64,000 nt of DNA from Anaerosolibacter sp. GTDB lineage: Bacteria; Bacillota; Clostridia; Peptostreptococcales; Thermotaleaceae. A program made the position numbers and the translations under genes. The stretch spans positions 1 through 64,000 of the forward strand of contig NZ_JARBTM010000008.1 in the NCBI RefSeq assembly GCF_029240175.1, written 5' to 3'. Below, one piece after another: positions 8,042 through 17,043 of this stretch (the stretch's first letter is position 1; each line of letters opens with the position of its first letter). The notes beneath the pieces were generated by a model that saw nothing but the letters and a program-made list of their open reading frames with translations, was not told the DNA's origin and made no database searches.

Positions 8042-9640
8042 ATGCGATCAACATTTTTTGGATTTAATATAGCACGTTCTGGACTCTTTGCCAGTCAAAG
8101 AGCCCTTGATATAACAGGACATAATATTTCCAATGCCAATACACCAGGGTATACGAGACAACGATTAAATGTGACTTCATCAAATCCTATGACTCTACCA
8201 GGTGGACAAGGTATGATTGGTACGGGTGTTGATACCCATAGCATTCAACAAATGAGAGATCAATTTTTGGATTTTAAATACAGACAGGAGAATACTACTT
8301 CTGGACAATGGGATACTAGAGCAGGTTCTCTTCAACAAATTGAGGCGATATTGAATGAACCATCTGATAGTGGAATACGACAAGTTATGGACGAGTTTTA
8401 TACCGCTCTACAAGAATTGAGCAAGGGAAACAATGCAGATAACCTCACGGTAAGGGCTCAGGTAAGACAAAGGGGAATTGCGTTATCGAATACTTTAAAC
8501 CACATGTATACGCAATTAAAAGATATGCAGAAAAATATGGATTTTGAAGTGAAAACAACTGTTGATCAAATTAATGGCTATGCGGAGCAGATTGCAAATC
8601 TAAATAAACAAATATTTCAATTCGAGTTAGACGGCAGCCATGCCAATGATCTAAGAGATCAAAGAAACCTATTGGTTGATCAGTTGTCAGAATTAGTTGA
8701 TATCGAAGTGCAGGAAAGTACAGATGGAAAATTTAAGATAGCAATTAATGGGATAGGACTAGTATCGCATTTTAACCATGAAAAGTTGGTTACTGTGAAG
8801 AGAACAACGGAAAAAAATTATGTCGATAATAAAGATTTATTAGATGTGAAGTGGGAAAATGGATCATCCTTTAGCTGTAGGTCTGGTAAGCTTAAAGGAA
8901 TATTGGATATGCGGGACAACATGAATGGAAATGAAAAGGGTATTCCGTATTATATGGATCAATTGAACAAATTTACCACTGTTTTTGCTGCCAGGTTTAA
9001 TCAGCAGCATAGGTTAGGTTATGGACTTTCCGGTGCAGATGATGGTATTGACTTTTTTAATTACCCAAATGGTGCATTAAATGATGTGACAGCAGCAGTA
9101 AACGCGTTAGGTACGTCTGATGAAGAAAAAATAGCAAAATTTGAAGCAGCCAATTCGGGAATGACCGTCTTTAAAGTAGGTACATCTTGGTATGAGACAA
9201 GCATCATTAATGCAGATCAGATTAACATTTCTACTGCGATAGAAAGTAATTTAAATAATATCGCAGCAGCCTTAAGTAACAGCGGGGGAGCACCTCCACT
9301 AAGTGGGTTACCAGGTGATGGAAGTAATGCATTGGCTTTACTAGATATGCGCCATGATGTAGGAATGTTTACATGGGGTAGTCCTGATGATTACTTTAAG
9401 TCTCTAATCTCTAATCTTGGCGTTGATGCCCAGGAAGCCATTCGTATGACTGATAATCAACAGGTGCTACTGAATCAGATTAATAATAGCAGACAGTCTA
9501 TCTCGGGAGTATCCCTAGATGAAGAAATGGCAAATATGGTGAAGTTTCAACACTCCTATAATGCATCAGCTAGGATGATCACGACAATAGATGAAATGCT
9601 GGATAAGATCATCAATGGCATGGGCGTTGTTGGAAGATAG
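8042..9640 (+). CDS. flgK: Flagellar hook-associated protein 1 FlgK
   Basis: A 532-residue protein; ATG after AAGGGGGATTGCA. The N-terminus has the axial-protein signature (FFGFNIARSGLFASQRALDITGHNISNANTPGYTRQRL). The C-terminus has the paired helix signature (SGVSLDEEMANMVKFQHSYNASARMITTIDEMLDKIINGMG). The middle is variable and partly Ser/Gly-rich. FlgK forms the first hook-filament junction ring. It overlaps no gene, and flgL follows 46 bases on in the same transcript. Confidence 0.95.
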   Translation: MRSTFFGFNIARSGLFASQRALDITGHNISNANTPGYTRQRLNVTSSNPMTLPGGQGMIGTGVDTHSIQQMRDQFLDFKYRQENTTSGQWDTRAGSLQQIEAILNEPSDSGIRQVMDEFYTALQELSKGNNADNLTVRAQVRQRGIALSNTLNHMYTQLKDMQKNMDFEVKTTVDQINGYAEQIANLNKQIFQFELDGSHANDLRDQRNLLVDQLSELVDIEVQESTDGKFKIAINGIGLVSHFNHEKLVTVKRTTEKNYVDNKDLLDVKWENGSSFSCRSGKLKGILDMRDNMNGNEKGIPYYMDQLNKFTTVFAARFNQQHRLGYGLSGADDGIDFFNYPNGALNDVTAAVNALGTSDEEKIAKFEAANSGMTVFKVGTSWYETSIINADQINISTAIESNLNNIAAALSNSGGAPPLSGLPGDGSNALALLDMRHDVGMFTWGSPDDYFKSLISNLGVDAQEAIRMTDNQQVLLNQINNSRQSISGVSLDEEMANMVKFQHSYNASARMITTIDEMLDKIINGMGVVGR

Positions 9641-9686
9641 TAGCCAGATGAAGTAATAGTAGAAAACCAGGATTGGGGTGTTAAGT

Positions 9687-10646
9687 GTGAGAATCACGAA
9701 CAGTATGATGAACAGCAAAATGCTTCAGAATTTAAATAACAACCTTCGTAGACTAGATAAGCATCAGATGAAATTAGCTACTGGTAAAAATTTTAATGTT
9801 CCATCTGATAATCCGGTAGGAGTGTCTAAAAGTCTTGGCCTAAATACAGCTATCTCGGAGTTGCAACAGTACAAGCGGAATAGTGAGGATGCTATTTCAT
9901 GGCTTGAAATCACTGAATCTGCAATAGAAGATGTGCAGGAAATCATTCATAGAGCTAAAGAATTATCTGTACAATTAGGAAGTGGTACCTATTCTGATGC
10001 TGATAGAGTGAGTGGAAAACAAGAGATTGATCAGTTGAAAGAGCAATTGATTAAAATAGCAAACACCACTTTTGCAGGTAAGCATATTTTTACAGGGTTT
10101 AAAACAAATCAGTCTCTATTGGATGTAAATGGACTGTACACAATTGACACGAGTAATAATGAAAAGATGATGTTCGAAGTTGGTATTGGAGATACCATTG
10201 ATATAAATATATTAGGGCATAAATTATTTGGAAGAACAGCTGAAGTAGCTCCCCCGTATACTAGCTTAGACGGAGTTTCGGTGGATACTGGCGAAGCAGT
10301 AATCGGTAACCAAGCAGAGTTGTTATCTGTTTTTGAAGATTTAAGTAATGCACTAGGTGTTAATGATCCTGCTAGAATACAAACTTCTGGGAAAAGATTG
10401 GATAAGCACTTAGAGAATATACTTAGTATTAGAGGTGAAGTAGGATCAAAAGTGAATCGCGCCGAATTAACCTTAAATCGCATACAAAAAGATATAGTTA
10501 ATGTTACAGGACTATTATCAAAAAATGAAGATGCAGACATGGCAGAAGTGATCATGCAGTTTAAGAATGATGAGAATATTTATAGGGCATCTCTATCTAC
10601 AGGCGCAAAGGCGATTCAGCCTACACTTATTGATTTTATTAAATAA
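9687..10646 (+). CDS. flgL: Flagellar hook-associated protein 3 FlgL
   Basis: A 319-residue flagellin-like junction protein. I place the start at GTG 9687 (MRITNSMMNSKM): GGGGTG ends 6 bases upstream, and FlgL proteins begin MRITN. A GTG at 9678 would lie inside that ribosome binding site. The N-terminal helix region (LNNNLRRLDKHQMKLATGKNF, PSDNPVGVSKSLGLNTAISEL) and the C-terminal helix (NEDADMAEVIMQFKNDENIYRASLSTGAKAIQPTLIDFI) are family-typical. It sits next to FlgK at the hook-filament junction. Confidence 0.94.
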   Translation: MRITNSMMNSKMLQNLNNNLRRLDKHQMKLATGKNFNVPSDNPVGVSKSLGLNTAISELQQYKRNSEDAISWLEITESAIEDVQEIIHRAKELSVQLGSGTYSDADRVSGKQEIDQLKEQLIKIANTTFAGKHIFTGFKTNQSLLDVNGLYTIDTSNNEKMMFEVGIGDTIDINILGHKLFGRTAEVAPPYTSLDGVSVDTGEAVIGNQAELLSVFEDLSNALGVNDPARIQTSGKRLDKHLENILSIRGEVGSKVNRAELTLNRIQKDIVNVTGLLSKNEDADMAEVIMQFKNDENIYRASLSTGAKAIQPTLIDFIK

Positions 10647-10677
10647 TTATCGTATCTGTTGATTTGGGGGTGCAACT

Positions 10678-11244
10678 ATGGATTTACGCATAACAACGAC
10701 ATCAGCCCTGTTGGATATTCGTAGAATACCCGGTAAATTAGAAATTCAACAACCTAAAGCGGATATGGAGCTAAATATTGAACATCCTCGATTGGAAATG
10801 CAAACAGAACATGGACAGGTGGTCATTGACCAAAGGCAGTGCTTTGCCGAAGCGGGCCTTAAGGATATATTTCAGCTTACAACTGAAAACAGGGATTTTG
10901 CGCAGCAAAAACTAATGCAGAGCTTAGAGCGAATTGTGAGACAGGGTAATGAAATGTCTTCCATACATAGCGGATATGATCCTATTCCAAGTCAGGCGGA
11001 GGAGAATGCCTATGCATGGGATGATGTGGAAGTGAATATTGGCTTGATTCCTATGAGCAGACCTAAGATTGATTTCACTGGAGGAACGGTAGATATCACG
11101 ATCAGAGAGGGAAGGATTAACCTGGAGGTAAAAGTAAATAAACCTATTATTGACTTTATACCAGGCAAGATAGAGCACTACCTTAAGCAAAAGAACAGTA
11201 TAAATGTTGAATACGTTGGAAATAAACTGAACGTTACTGGCTAA
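10678..11244 (+). CDS. yviE: YviE family protein (DUF6470)
   Basis: A 188-residue protein; ATG after TTGGGGGTG. The N-terminus has repeated short strands (LEIQQPKADMELNIEHPRLEMQTEHGQVVID), then helices (TTENRDFAQQKLMQSLERIVRQGNEMSSI), and a strand-rich end. It fits YviE, which lies between flgL and fliW in Firmicutes flagellar clusters and has no known biochemical function. No signal peptide or membrane segment is seen. Confidence 0.8.
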   Translation: MDLRITTTSALLDIRRIPGKLEIQQPKADMELNIEHPRLEMQTEHGQVVIDQRQCFAEAGLKDIFQLTTENRDFAQQKLMQSLERIVRQGNEMSSIHSGYDPIPSQAEENAYAWDDVEVNIGLIPMSRPKIDFTGGTVDITIREGRINLEVKVNKPIIDFIPGKIEHYLKQKNSINVEYVGNKLNVTG

Positions 11245-11341
11245 ACTAAGGGGAGAAACAATTCTTCCCTTTTTGAATAGCTTGAGTCTTTTAAAGAATG
11301 ATTATCGAATGATATTAGATAGAATAGGGGGAATCAAAAGT

Positions 11342-11791
11342 ATGCTGATTCAAACGAAAGATTTTGGAGAAATTGACATTCGAGTGGATGACATCATAAC
11401 CTTTAAAAATGGATTACTAGGGTTTGAGACAATTGATAAATATGTTGTGATTAAAAACCCCGATCCTGAACTACCATTCCATTGGCTCCAGTCTGTGGAT
11501 GAGCCTTGGCTAGCATTTGTGATTACTAATCCTTTTTTATTTAAATCAACTTATGAGTTTGATATTCCCAAACATACGATTCAGAGGTTAGAGATTGAAA
11601 ATATTGACGATGTAATGATTTATTCCATTGCAGTAGTCCCTGAGGATATTCGAGAGATGACCATTAACTTAAGTGGTCCGATTATTATTAATACAAACAA
11701 GAAAAAGGGAGCGCAAATTATTATTGAATCCGGTAATTATCCAGTAAAGCATTTTATTTTTCAACAAAGCATAGATGGAAACATAGAGTAG
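11342..11791 (+). CDS. fliW: Flagellar assembly factor FliW
   Basis: A 149-residue protein. The start at 11342 (MLIQTKDFGEIDI) follows TAGGGGG at about 10 bases; earlier in-frame codons back to 11273 read through the previous intergenic sequence. Family signatures are present: ITFKNGLLGFETIDKYVVI near the N-terminus, PWLAFVITNPF in the middle and GPIIINTNKKKGAQIII near the end. FliW binds either flagellin or CsrA. When flagellin accumulates, FliW frees CsrA to block hag translation. csrA follows 11 bases later. Confidence 0.95.
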   Translation: MLIQTKDFGEIDIRVDDIITFKNGLLGFETIDKYVVIKNPDPELPFHWLQSVDEPWLAFVITNPFLFKSTYEFDIPKHTIQRLEIENIDDVMIYSIAVVPEDIREMTINLSGPIIINTNKKKGAQIIIESGNYPVKHFIFQQSIDGNIE

Positions 11792-11802
11792 GAGGCGAGA
11801 CG

Positions 11803-12027
11803 ATGCTGGTATTGACGAGGAAACATAATGAAAGTATTATCATAGATGGACAAATCGAAATCACTGTAGTTGCTAGTGAAGAAGGTAAAGTAAAACTTGG
11901 CATATCTGCTCCTAAGGAAATTAATATTTATAGGAAAGAAGTCTATGATGAAATACAAGCTGAGAATAAAGCTGCAGTATCCAGAAGCCTAGACATGATA
12001 GCACTTAAAAATCTTCTGAAAAAATAA
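11803..12027 (+). CDS. csrA: Translational regulator CsrA
   Basis: A 74-residue protein with the classic start MLVLTRKHNESIII and the core VKLGISAPKEINIYRKEVYDEI. ATG after AGGAGG. CsrA dimers bind GGA-containing hairpins in mRNA leaders and in Firmicutes repress flagellin translation, antagonised by FliW just upstream. The adjacent hag leader contains two fitting GGA sites, so the whole control circuit is within 500 bases. Confidence 0.96.
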   Translation: MLVLTRKHNESIIIDGQIEITVVASEEGKVKLGISAPKEINIYRKEVYDEIQAENKAAVSRSLDMIALKNLLKK

Positions 12028-12048
12028 AAAAAAGTTTCAAAAAAACGC

Positions 12049-12075
12049 TAAAGTTCTATAAAATCCATCCGATAA
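12049..12075 (+). promoter_or_regulatory. Sigma-D promoter of hag
   Basis: TAAA at 12049-12052, a 15-base spacer and TCCGATAA at 12068-12075 match the flagellar sigma consensus. The predicted transcript would have a leader of roughly 115 bases before the flagellin start. Confidence 0.8.
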
Positions 12076-12157
12076 TATAGTTGTAAAGAAAAATCATCAA
12101 TCAATTTTGGGGCGGCCGACTCAAGAAAAGTTGATGAAGTGTTTTAATCGTTATCAA

Positions 12158-12192
12158 AGGCAAGGATGCCTAATCCATAAAAATCAAGGAGG
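12158..12192 (+). promoter_or_regulatory. Candidate CsrA binding sites in hag leader
   Basis: Site 1 is a hairpin AGGC-AAGGAT-GCCT at 12158-12171, with GGA in the loop. Site 2 is AAGGAGG at 12186-12192, the hag ribosome binding site itself. Two sites, one in a loop and one over the Shine-Dalgarno, is the known pattern of CsrA repression of hag in Bacillus subtilis. Binding here is inferred. Confidence 0.65.
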
Positions 12193-12200
12193 AATACAAA

Positions 12201-12980
12201 ATGAGAATAGCAAATAACTTAATGGCAATGAACACACATCGTCAAATGGGCGTTAGCACGGCTGGCGCTAGCAAGACAATGGAAAAACTCTCTTCAGGTT
12301 TCAGAATCAACAGAGCGGCTGACGATGCTGCTGGTCTTTCTATCTCTGAAAAGATGAGAGGTCAAATCAGAGGTCTAGCGCAAGCTTCTAGAAATGCACA
12401 AGATGGTATCTCTTTAATCCAAACAGCTGAAGGTGCTATGAACGAAGTATCTAACATGCTAGTAAGACTTAAGGAGTTAGCAGTACAAAAGGCTTCTGGT
12501 ACATACAATGCGGAAGACAAGGCGAACATTGACTTAGAAATGGACGAATTAATTGCAGAAATTGGCAGCATTGAAACAAATACAGAATTCAATGGTACTG
12601 CTGTTCTTAACACTGCTAATACATTTGATATCGTAATTTCTGATGATGACACTGTGACATTGACAATTACAGGTGCAGATGTTTCTACAGCTTCTGCATT
12701 GACAAATGCTTCAGCAACTGCAGATATTGAAGCGGCTATTGATGCAGTAAACCTTGAAAGAGCGACACTAGGAGCACAGCAAAACAGACTTGAGAGTACA
12801 GTTAGAAACTTAGATACAACAACTGAAAACCTACAAGCAGCTGAATCTCGAGTAAGAGATACAGATATGGCAAAAGAAATGATGGCATTTACTAAGAACA
12901 ACATTTTATTACAAGCTTCTCAAGCAATGCTTGCACAAGCAAACCAAGCTCCACAAGGAGTACTTCAGTTATTAAGATAG
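12201..12980 (+). CDS. hag: Flagellin
   Basis: A short flagellin of 259 residues; ATG after AAGGAGG. It contains the conserved N-terminal D0/D1 part (MRIANNLMAMNTHRQ, KLSSGFRINRAADDAAGLSISEKM) and C-terminal D1/D0 part (AAESRVRDTDMAKEMMAFTKNNILLQASQAMLAQANQ). The central variable segment is only about 70 residues, Thr/Ser/Ala-rich. There are 8 lysines, at positions up to 107 and then only at 225 and 232, so the central region has none. It is the major filament subunit, with a strong sigma-D promoter and a strong terminator. A FliB-type lysine methylase gene follows. Confidence 0.96.
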   Translation: MRIANNLMAMNTHRQMGVSTAGASKTMEKLSSGFRINRAADDAAGLSISEKMRGQIRGLAQASRNAQDGISLIQTAEGAMNEVSNMLVRLKELAVQKASGTYNAEDKANIDLEMDELIAEIGSIETNTEFNGTAVLNTANTFDIVISDDDTVTLTITGADVSTASALTNASATADIEAAIDAVNLERATLGAQQNRLESTVRNLDTTTENLQAAESRVRDTDMAKEMMAFTKNNILLQASQAMLAQANQAPQGVLQLLR

Positions 12981-12988
12981 TAAAATCC

Positions 12989-13020
12989 AAAAGAGCCAGA
13001 GGTAATACTCTGGCTCTTTT
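12989..13020 (+). terminator. Terminator after hag
   Basis: A 12-bp perfect stem (12989-13000 with 13009-13020) ends in TTTT. It isolates hag from fliB, though leakage may supply fliB. Confidence 0.85.
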
Positions 13021-13082
13021 ATATAAGAAATAAAATATTATATAGAATGATGACAACGAACCAAACGGAAGGTGTGAAGATT

Positions 13083-14330
13083 GTGGCAGCATCAAACAAA
13101 AATATCGTCCTTATTCCCCAATATATGAAAAAATTTAAATGTATCGGATCTAGTTGTGAAGATACCTGCTGTGCCCAATGGGGTATTACGATCGATAAAA
13201 GAACTTATAAAAAGTATAATAATTGTAGAAACCATGAATTGAAAAGAAAGTTTGAAGAGAGTATTATCAGAAATCGCAAAAATCCTTCCGATGAACAGTA
13301 TGCAAAGGTTAAACTACGAGAGGATGGTTCATGCCCATTTCTTGATGCTCACAAGTTATGTGAGATTCATGGGAAATTGGGAGAAGATTTCTTATCAACA
13401 ACTTGTAGAATTTATCCTCGGAATTATAACAAGGTAAATGGGATAGTCGAAAAATCGGCAAACCTATCCTGCCCAGAAATTGCACGATTAGTTTTGTTAA
13501 GCGAAAATGTTATGGAATTTGAACAAGCAGAAGAAGATAATGATTTAATAGGAATTTATGGCAAAAATATAGAAGCAAATAATATAACGAGACAAGGCAA
13601 ATTAAAACAGTGTTTACTGGAGCTTAGAGTCTTTACCATTCAAGTGTTGCAGACCAGAGAATACAAGCTATGGGAGAGATTAGCTATATTAGGGATTTTT
13701 TATCAGAGCATACAAGAACTAATTCAGGAAGATAAGCTAGATGATATACCTGAGTTAGTCTTAGAATATATAGAGGCTATAGAAAAGGGCGCTTTTGATG
13801 CTGTATTAGGGGAAATCATACCCAATGAAACGGTGCAGCTCGAATTATTGAAGCAAGTGATTAATAGAAGGATAGAATCTGGACTATCAAGTATCAGATT
13901 TGTGGAATGCTATAATGAATTTGTCAGGGGATTGAATTCTAAAACGAACTTGGACTATACCGACGTAATTGCGAACTATACGAAAGCCTACGAACTGTAT
14001 TATAAGCCATTTATGGAAACCCATGAATATATGTTAGAAAATTATTTGGTTAACTATGTATTTAAAGGATTATTTCCTGTTAGCAGCATAGAAAATGTAT
14101 TTGAGAATTATGTATTAATGGTTACCCATTATTCATTGATTAAGATGCATCTGATAGGAATGATAGCCTATCATAAAGCAGATTTTACGAGGGAGCATGT
14201 AGTAAAATTAATTCAATCTTTTTCGAAAGTAATAGAGCATAATCACCAGTTTATTGGTGATATGGTTGATTATCTCAAAGAAAATGATTTTATGGATTTG
14301 AGTTATATTTTACTTATGATCAAAAATTAG
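13083..14330 (+). CDS. fliB: FliB-type flagellin lysine N-methylase
   Basis: A 415-residue protein. GTG 13083 is preferred because AAGGTG lies 8 bases upstream; ATG 13047 has no such site. The N-terminal cysteine cluster (CIGSSCEDTCCAQW) plus CPFLDAHKLCEIHG and TTCRIYPR is the FliB family signature and may bind a metal cluster. The remainder is helical with no clear known domain. FliB methylates lysines of flagellin in Salmonella, and its position directly after hag supports that role. No strong promoter is seen after the hag terminator, so expression probably depends on read-through. The lysine-poor flagellin next door is notable. Confidence 0.88.
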   Translation: MAASNKNIVLIPQYMKKFKCIGSSCEDTCCAQWGITIDKRTYKKYNNCRNHELKRKFEESIIRNRKNPSDEQYAKVKLREDGSCPFLDAHKLCEIHGKLGEDFLSTTCRIYPRNYNKVNGIVEKSANLSCPEIARLVLLSENVMEFEQAEEDNDLIGIYGKNIEANNITRQGKLKQCLLELRVFTIQVLQTREYKLWERLAILGIFYQSIQELIQEDKLDDIPELVLEYIEAIEKGAFDAVLGEIIPNETVQLELLKQVINRRIESGLSSIRFVECYNEFVRGLNSKTNLDYTDVIANYTKAYELYYKPFMETHEYMLENYLVNYVFKGLFPVSSIENVFENYVLMVTHYSLIKMHLIGMIAYHKADFTREHVVKLIQSFSKVIEHNHQFIGDMVDYLKENDFMDLSYILLMIKN

Positions 14331-14372
14331 ATTCATCTTAAGTTAAATTAAACTGAAATAAAATAATATGAA

Positions 14373-14396
14373 AAAAACCGCTTCGGCGGTCTTTTT
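14373..14396 (+). terminator. Terminator after fliB
   Basis: The stem ACCGC-TTCG-GCGGT with a very stable tetraloop is followed by CTTTTT. Confidence 0.85.
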
Positions 14397-14498
14397 CTAT
14401 ATACCAAGTTATCTATTTATATGCACTTATCTTCAATGATTTTGAAGGCAAAAGGCTATAAATTATGAAAATTTAAGACCAAATTCTACAAGCAAATA

Positions 14499-14526
14499 TA
14501 AAGAGTTTGTAAAAGCAAGCCGATAT
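14499..14526 (+). promoter_or_regulatory. Sigma-D promoter of flaG-fliD-fliS
   Basis: TAAA at 14499-14502, a 16-base spacer and GCCGATAT at 14519-14526 give a near-perfect flagellar sigma promoter, 34 bases before the flaG start. Confidence 0.85.
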
Positions 14527-14560
14527 CCTTATTAGAAATCTAATTGAGGTGGTGAATAAT

Positions 14561-14905
14561 TTGAAGGTTGAAGGATTAGGAATGCAAACCATGGCAGTAG
14601 GAACAGGCAATACTGTTCAAACTGAATCAAGACCAATAAATGTAAAAGCAGAAGGAAAAGCTGATGTCCAGAAATTTCCAGGAGAGAAGCAATTAATTGA
14701 TGCAATAGAGAAATCAAATGATGAATTCATTATGGAAAATACGAGTCTAAAGTTTTCTATTCATGAAAAGACGAAGCAAATTCAGGTTAAGATCATCAAT
14801 AATACGACAAATGAAGTAGTTAGAGAGATTCCAGCAGAAAAAATCTTGGACATGGTGGCGGCTATGTTGGAACGAACAGGGATTTTTATGGATAAGAGGG
14901 GTTAG
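14561..14905 (+). CDS. flaG: FlaG family protein
   Basis: A 114-residue protein. TTG 14561 is preferred because GAGGTGG lies just upstream; the GTG codons at 14549 and 14552 are part of that site. After a polar N-terminal 50 residues comes the FlaG core: SLKFSIHEKTKQIQVKIINNTTNEVVREIPAEKILDMVAAMLERTG. The gene precedes fliD, as in Bacillus (yvyC). FlaG influences filament length in some bacteria; its mechanism is not settled. Confidence 0.88.
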   Translation: MKVEGLGMQTMAVGTGNTVQTESRPINVKAEGKADVQKFPGEKQLIDAIEKSNDEFIMENTSLKFSIHEKTKQIQVKIINNTTNEVVREIPAEKILDMVAAMLERTGIFMDKRG

Positions 14906-14954
14906 TACATATTTTATATAGAGCTCACCTTTACAAATGAGAGGAGTGATTTTC

Positions 14955-16634
14955 ATGAGCAGCATGCGAATATCTGGTATGGCTACGGGTATTGATACTG
15001 AGAACATTATCAAGGACCTAATGAAAGCCGAGCGGACAAGGGTAGATAAATTTTCGCAAAACAAGCAGCTAATTGAGTGGAGAAAGGATATATATCATAA
15101 TGTAAATAAGGACTTTTCAAACTTCATTTTAGATGTAACTAAAGAATTAGGATTAAAAACAAATACCTATGGTTCAATGGTGAAAAAACCTGCATCTCAA
15201 ACTTGGGTAAAGAAGGGAACTTCCTCAAATACGGGCGTAGCAGAGGTTTCTGCAAGGGCGGATGCTGCCAACGGCAATTATGCTGTTAATGTACATAAAT
15301 TGGCAAGCGCATGGAACTCAGCCAGTAATTCTAGTATTTCAACAGGAGATAAAGCCAATATTGCTACACAATTTAGTATAAATGATGGAGATACCATAGA
15401 TTTCACAATAACTACTAACAAGGGTTCAGTGACAATCAATAAAACTAATCTGAGTACAGTAACCCTTAGTGATATTGCTAGTGAGATCAATAAGGCCAAC
15501 ATAGGCGTGACTGCGTCCTACGATGCTAATACCGACAGATTTTTTCTACAAACAAATGACACTGGGACCAATAATACGATAAAAATTACAGATAATAGTG
15601 TATTAAGCGATGGTATGGATTTTCTTACAGGGAATAATAGTAAACTCAAGCTTCAATATAAAGACACTATGGGAGTATTTCAAGATATTGGAGACGGAGC
15701 GGTTTATACTGGTGGGAATGCACTACTAGATGTAGGCGCCGCAGTAGGAATTGAACAACAAAGTAACCAATTTAGCATTAACGGGGTAAACTATAATTTA
15801 AAGTCAATAGGTTCTACAACAGTGAGTGTTTCAACGGATGTAGATGGTATCTTGGATAAAATAAGACTTTTTGTTGAGAAGTATAACGACTTAGTTGACA
15901 AAATTGGAAGCAAACTGTCGGAAGAACGTTATCGGAAATATCCTCCTCTTACAGCAGAGCAAAAAGAAGCCATGAGCGAAAAAGAGATTGAGCTTTGGGA
16001 GGAGAAGGCGAAAAGTGGTTTAATTCAAAATGATAGTTCTGTTAAGAAAGCAATGCAGAACGTACGTAGTGGTTTATATGAAAAAGTAGTTGACTTGGAC
16101 GGAAATCCAATTACTCCAAATGATGAGCTATTTGATATTGGGATAACAACAGGGAACTATAAAAGTAAAGGAAAGCTGGAAATTAATGAAGATCGCTTAA
16201 GGACAGCTATAACGAACGATCCAGATTCTGTGCTTAGTTTACTGTTTCAAGAATCTTCCATTACCAAAGCGGATTCTTTACTTACAGATGCAGAAAAGCA
16301 ACAAAAGAGGGCAGAATCAGGATTAGTCAATCGCATGTTTGATGATATAGTTGTAGGAATGAAAGAAGTTATCAATAAGTCAGGAACAGGTAATAACACT
16401 GATTTATATCGAAGCGTTAAAAGTAATATTTTAATTGATTTTGTTACAAACATGGGTAGTACAAGTATGCTTGATAAGGATATGTCGACTCTTGACAAGC
16501 AAATTGATAGGGAAGAGGCCCGATTGATTCGATTAGAGAATCATTATTGGAGCAAATTTACAGCTATGGAGAAGGCAATACAAGAAATGAATGCTCAAAG
16601 TTCTTGGATGATGCAGCAAATGGGCAGTATGTAA
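14955..16634 (+). CDS. fliD: Flagellar filament cap protein FliD
   Basis: A 559-residue protein. Start 14955 (MSSMRISGMATGID) follows GAGGAGTG. The N-terminal signature MRISGMATGIDTENIIKDLMKAER, the central FliD domains (about 75-300) and the C-terminal coiled helices (STLDKQIDREEARLIRLENHYWSKFTAMEKAIQEMNAQSSWMMQQM) are all typical. FliD caps the filament tip and helps flagellin fold. fliS follows at 19 bases. Confidence 0.95.
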   Translation: MSSMRISGMATGIDTENIIKDLMKAERTRVDKFSQNKQLIEWRKDIYHNVNKDFSNFILDVTKELGLKTNTYGSMVKKPASQTWVKKGTSSNTGVAEVSARADAANGNYAVNVHKLASAWNSASNSSISTGDKANIATQFSINDGDTIDFTITTNKGSVTINKTNLSTVTLSDIASEINKANIGVTASYDANTDRFFLQTNDTGTNNTIKITDNSVLSDGMDFLTGNNSKLKLQYKDTMGVFQDIGDGAVYTGGNALLDVGAAVGIEQQSNQFSINGVNYNLKSIGSTTVSVSTDVDGILDKIRLFVEKYNDLVDKIGSKLSEERYRKYPPLTAEQKEAMSEKEIELWEEKAKSGLIQNDSSVKKAMQNVRSGLYEKVVDLDGNPITPNDELFDIGITTGNYKSKGKLEINEDRLRTAITNDPDSVLSLLFQESSITKADSLLTDAEKQQKRAESGLVNRMFDDIVVGMKEVINKSGTGNNTDLYRSVKSNILIDFVTNMGSTSMLDKDMSTLDKQIDREEARLIRLENHYWSKFTAMEKAIQEMNAQSSWMMQQMGSM

Positions 16635-16653
16635 AAAGTAGGAGGAGATAAGT

Positions 16654-17031
16654 ATGGCATTAAAGAATCCATACAATCAGTACAAACAGAATAATATTAT
16701 GCAGGCTTCCCCCCAAGAGTTGACATTGATGCTATACAATGGCGCCATTAAATTTACTAATCTTGGAATTATAGGCATTGATGAGAAAAATATCGAAAAG
16801 GCAAATAACTCTATCTTGAGGGCAAGAGATATAATAACTGAGTTAAACATTACGCTAGATATGAATTATGATATCTCTAAGCAATTAAGTGCTCTATATA
16901 ATTACATTTTAACACTTTTATTGGAAGCCAACATTCGAAAGGAAAGAGCATGCCTACAAGAGGCTCTAGATTTAATTACACAACTCAGGGACACTTGGAA
17001 AGAAGCTATGGTACTATCAAAACAAGAATAA
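16654..17031 (+). CDS. fliS: Flagellin chaperone FliS
   Basis: A 125-residue helical protein with the family start NPYNQYKQNNIMQASPQELTLMLYNGAIKF and the C-terminal WKEAM segment. ATG after AGGAGG. FliS binds the flagellin C-terminus and prevents early polymerisation. It lies between fliD and a FliT-like gene. Confidence 0.95.
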   Translation: MALKNPYNQYKQNNIMQASPQELTLMLYNGAIKFTNLGIIGIDEKNIEKANNSILRARDIITELNITLDMNYDISKQLSALYNYILTLLLEANIRKERACLQEALDLITQLRDTWKEAMVLSKQE

Positions 17032-17043
17032 TGGAGAAAAATT

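Noticed and set aside
12362-12904. 180-codon ORF on the minus strand of the flagellin gene
   Set aside because: It is an antisense shadow of a highly biased gene with no ribosome site.
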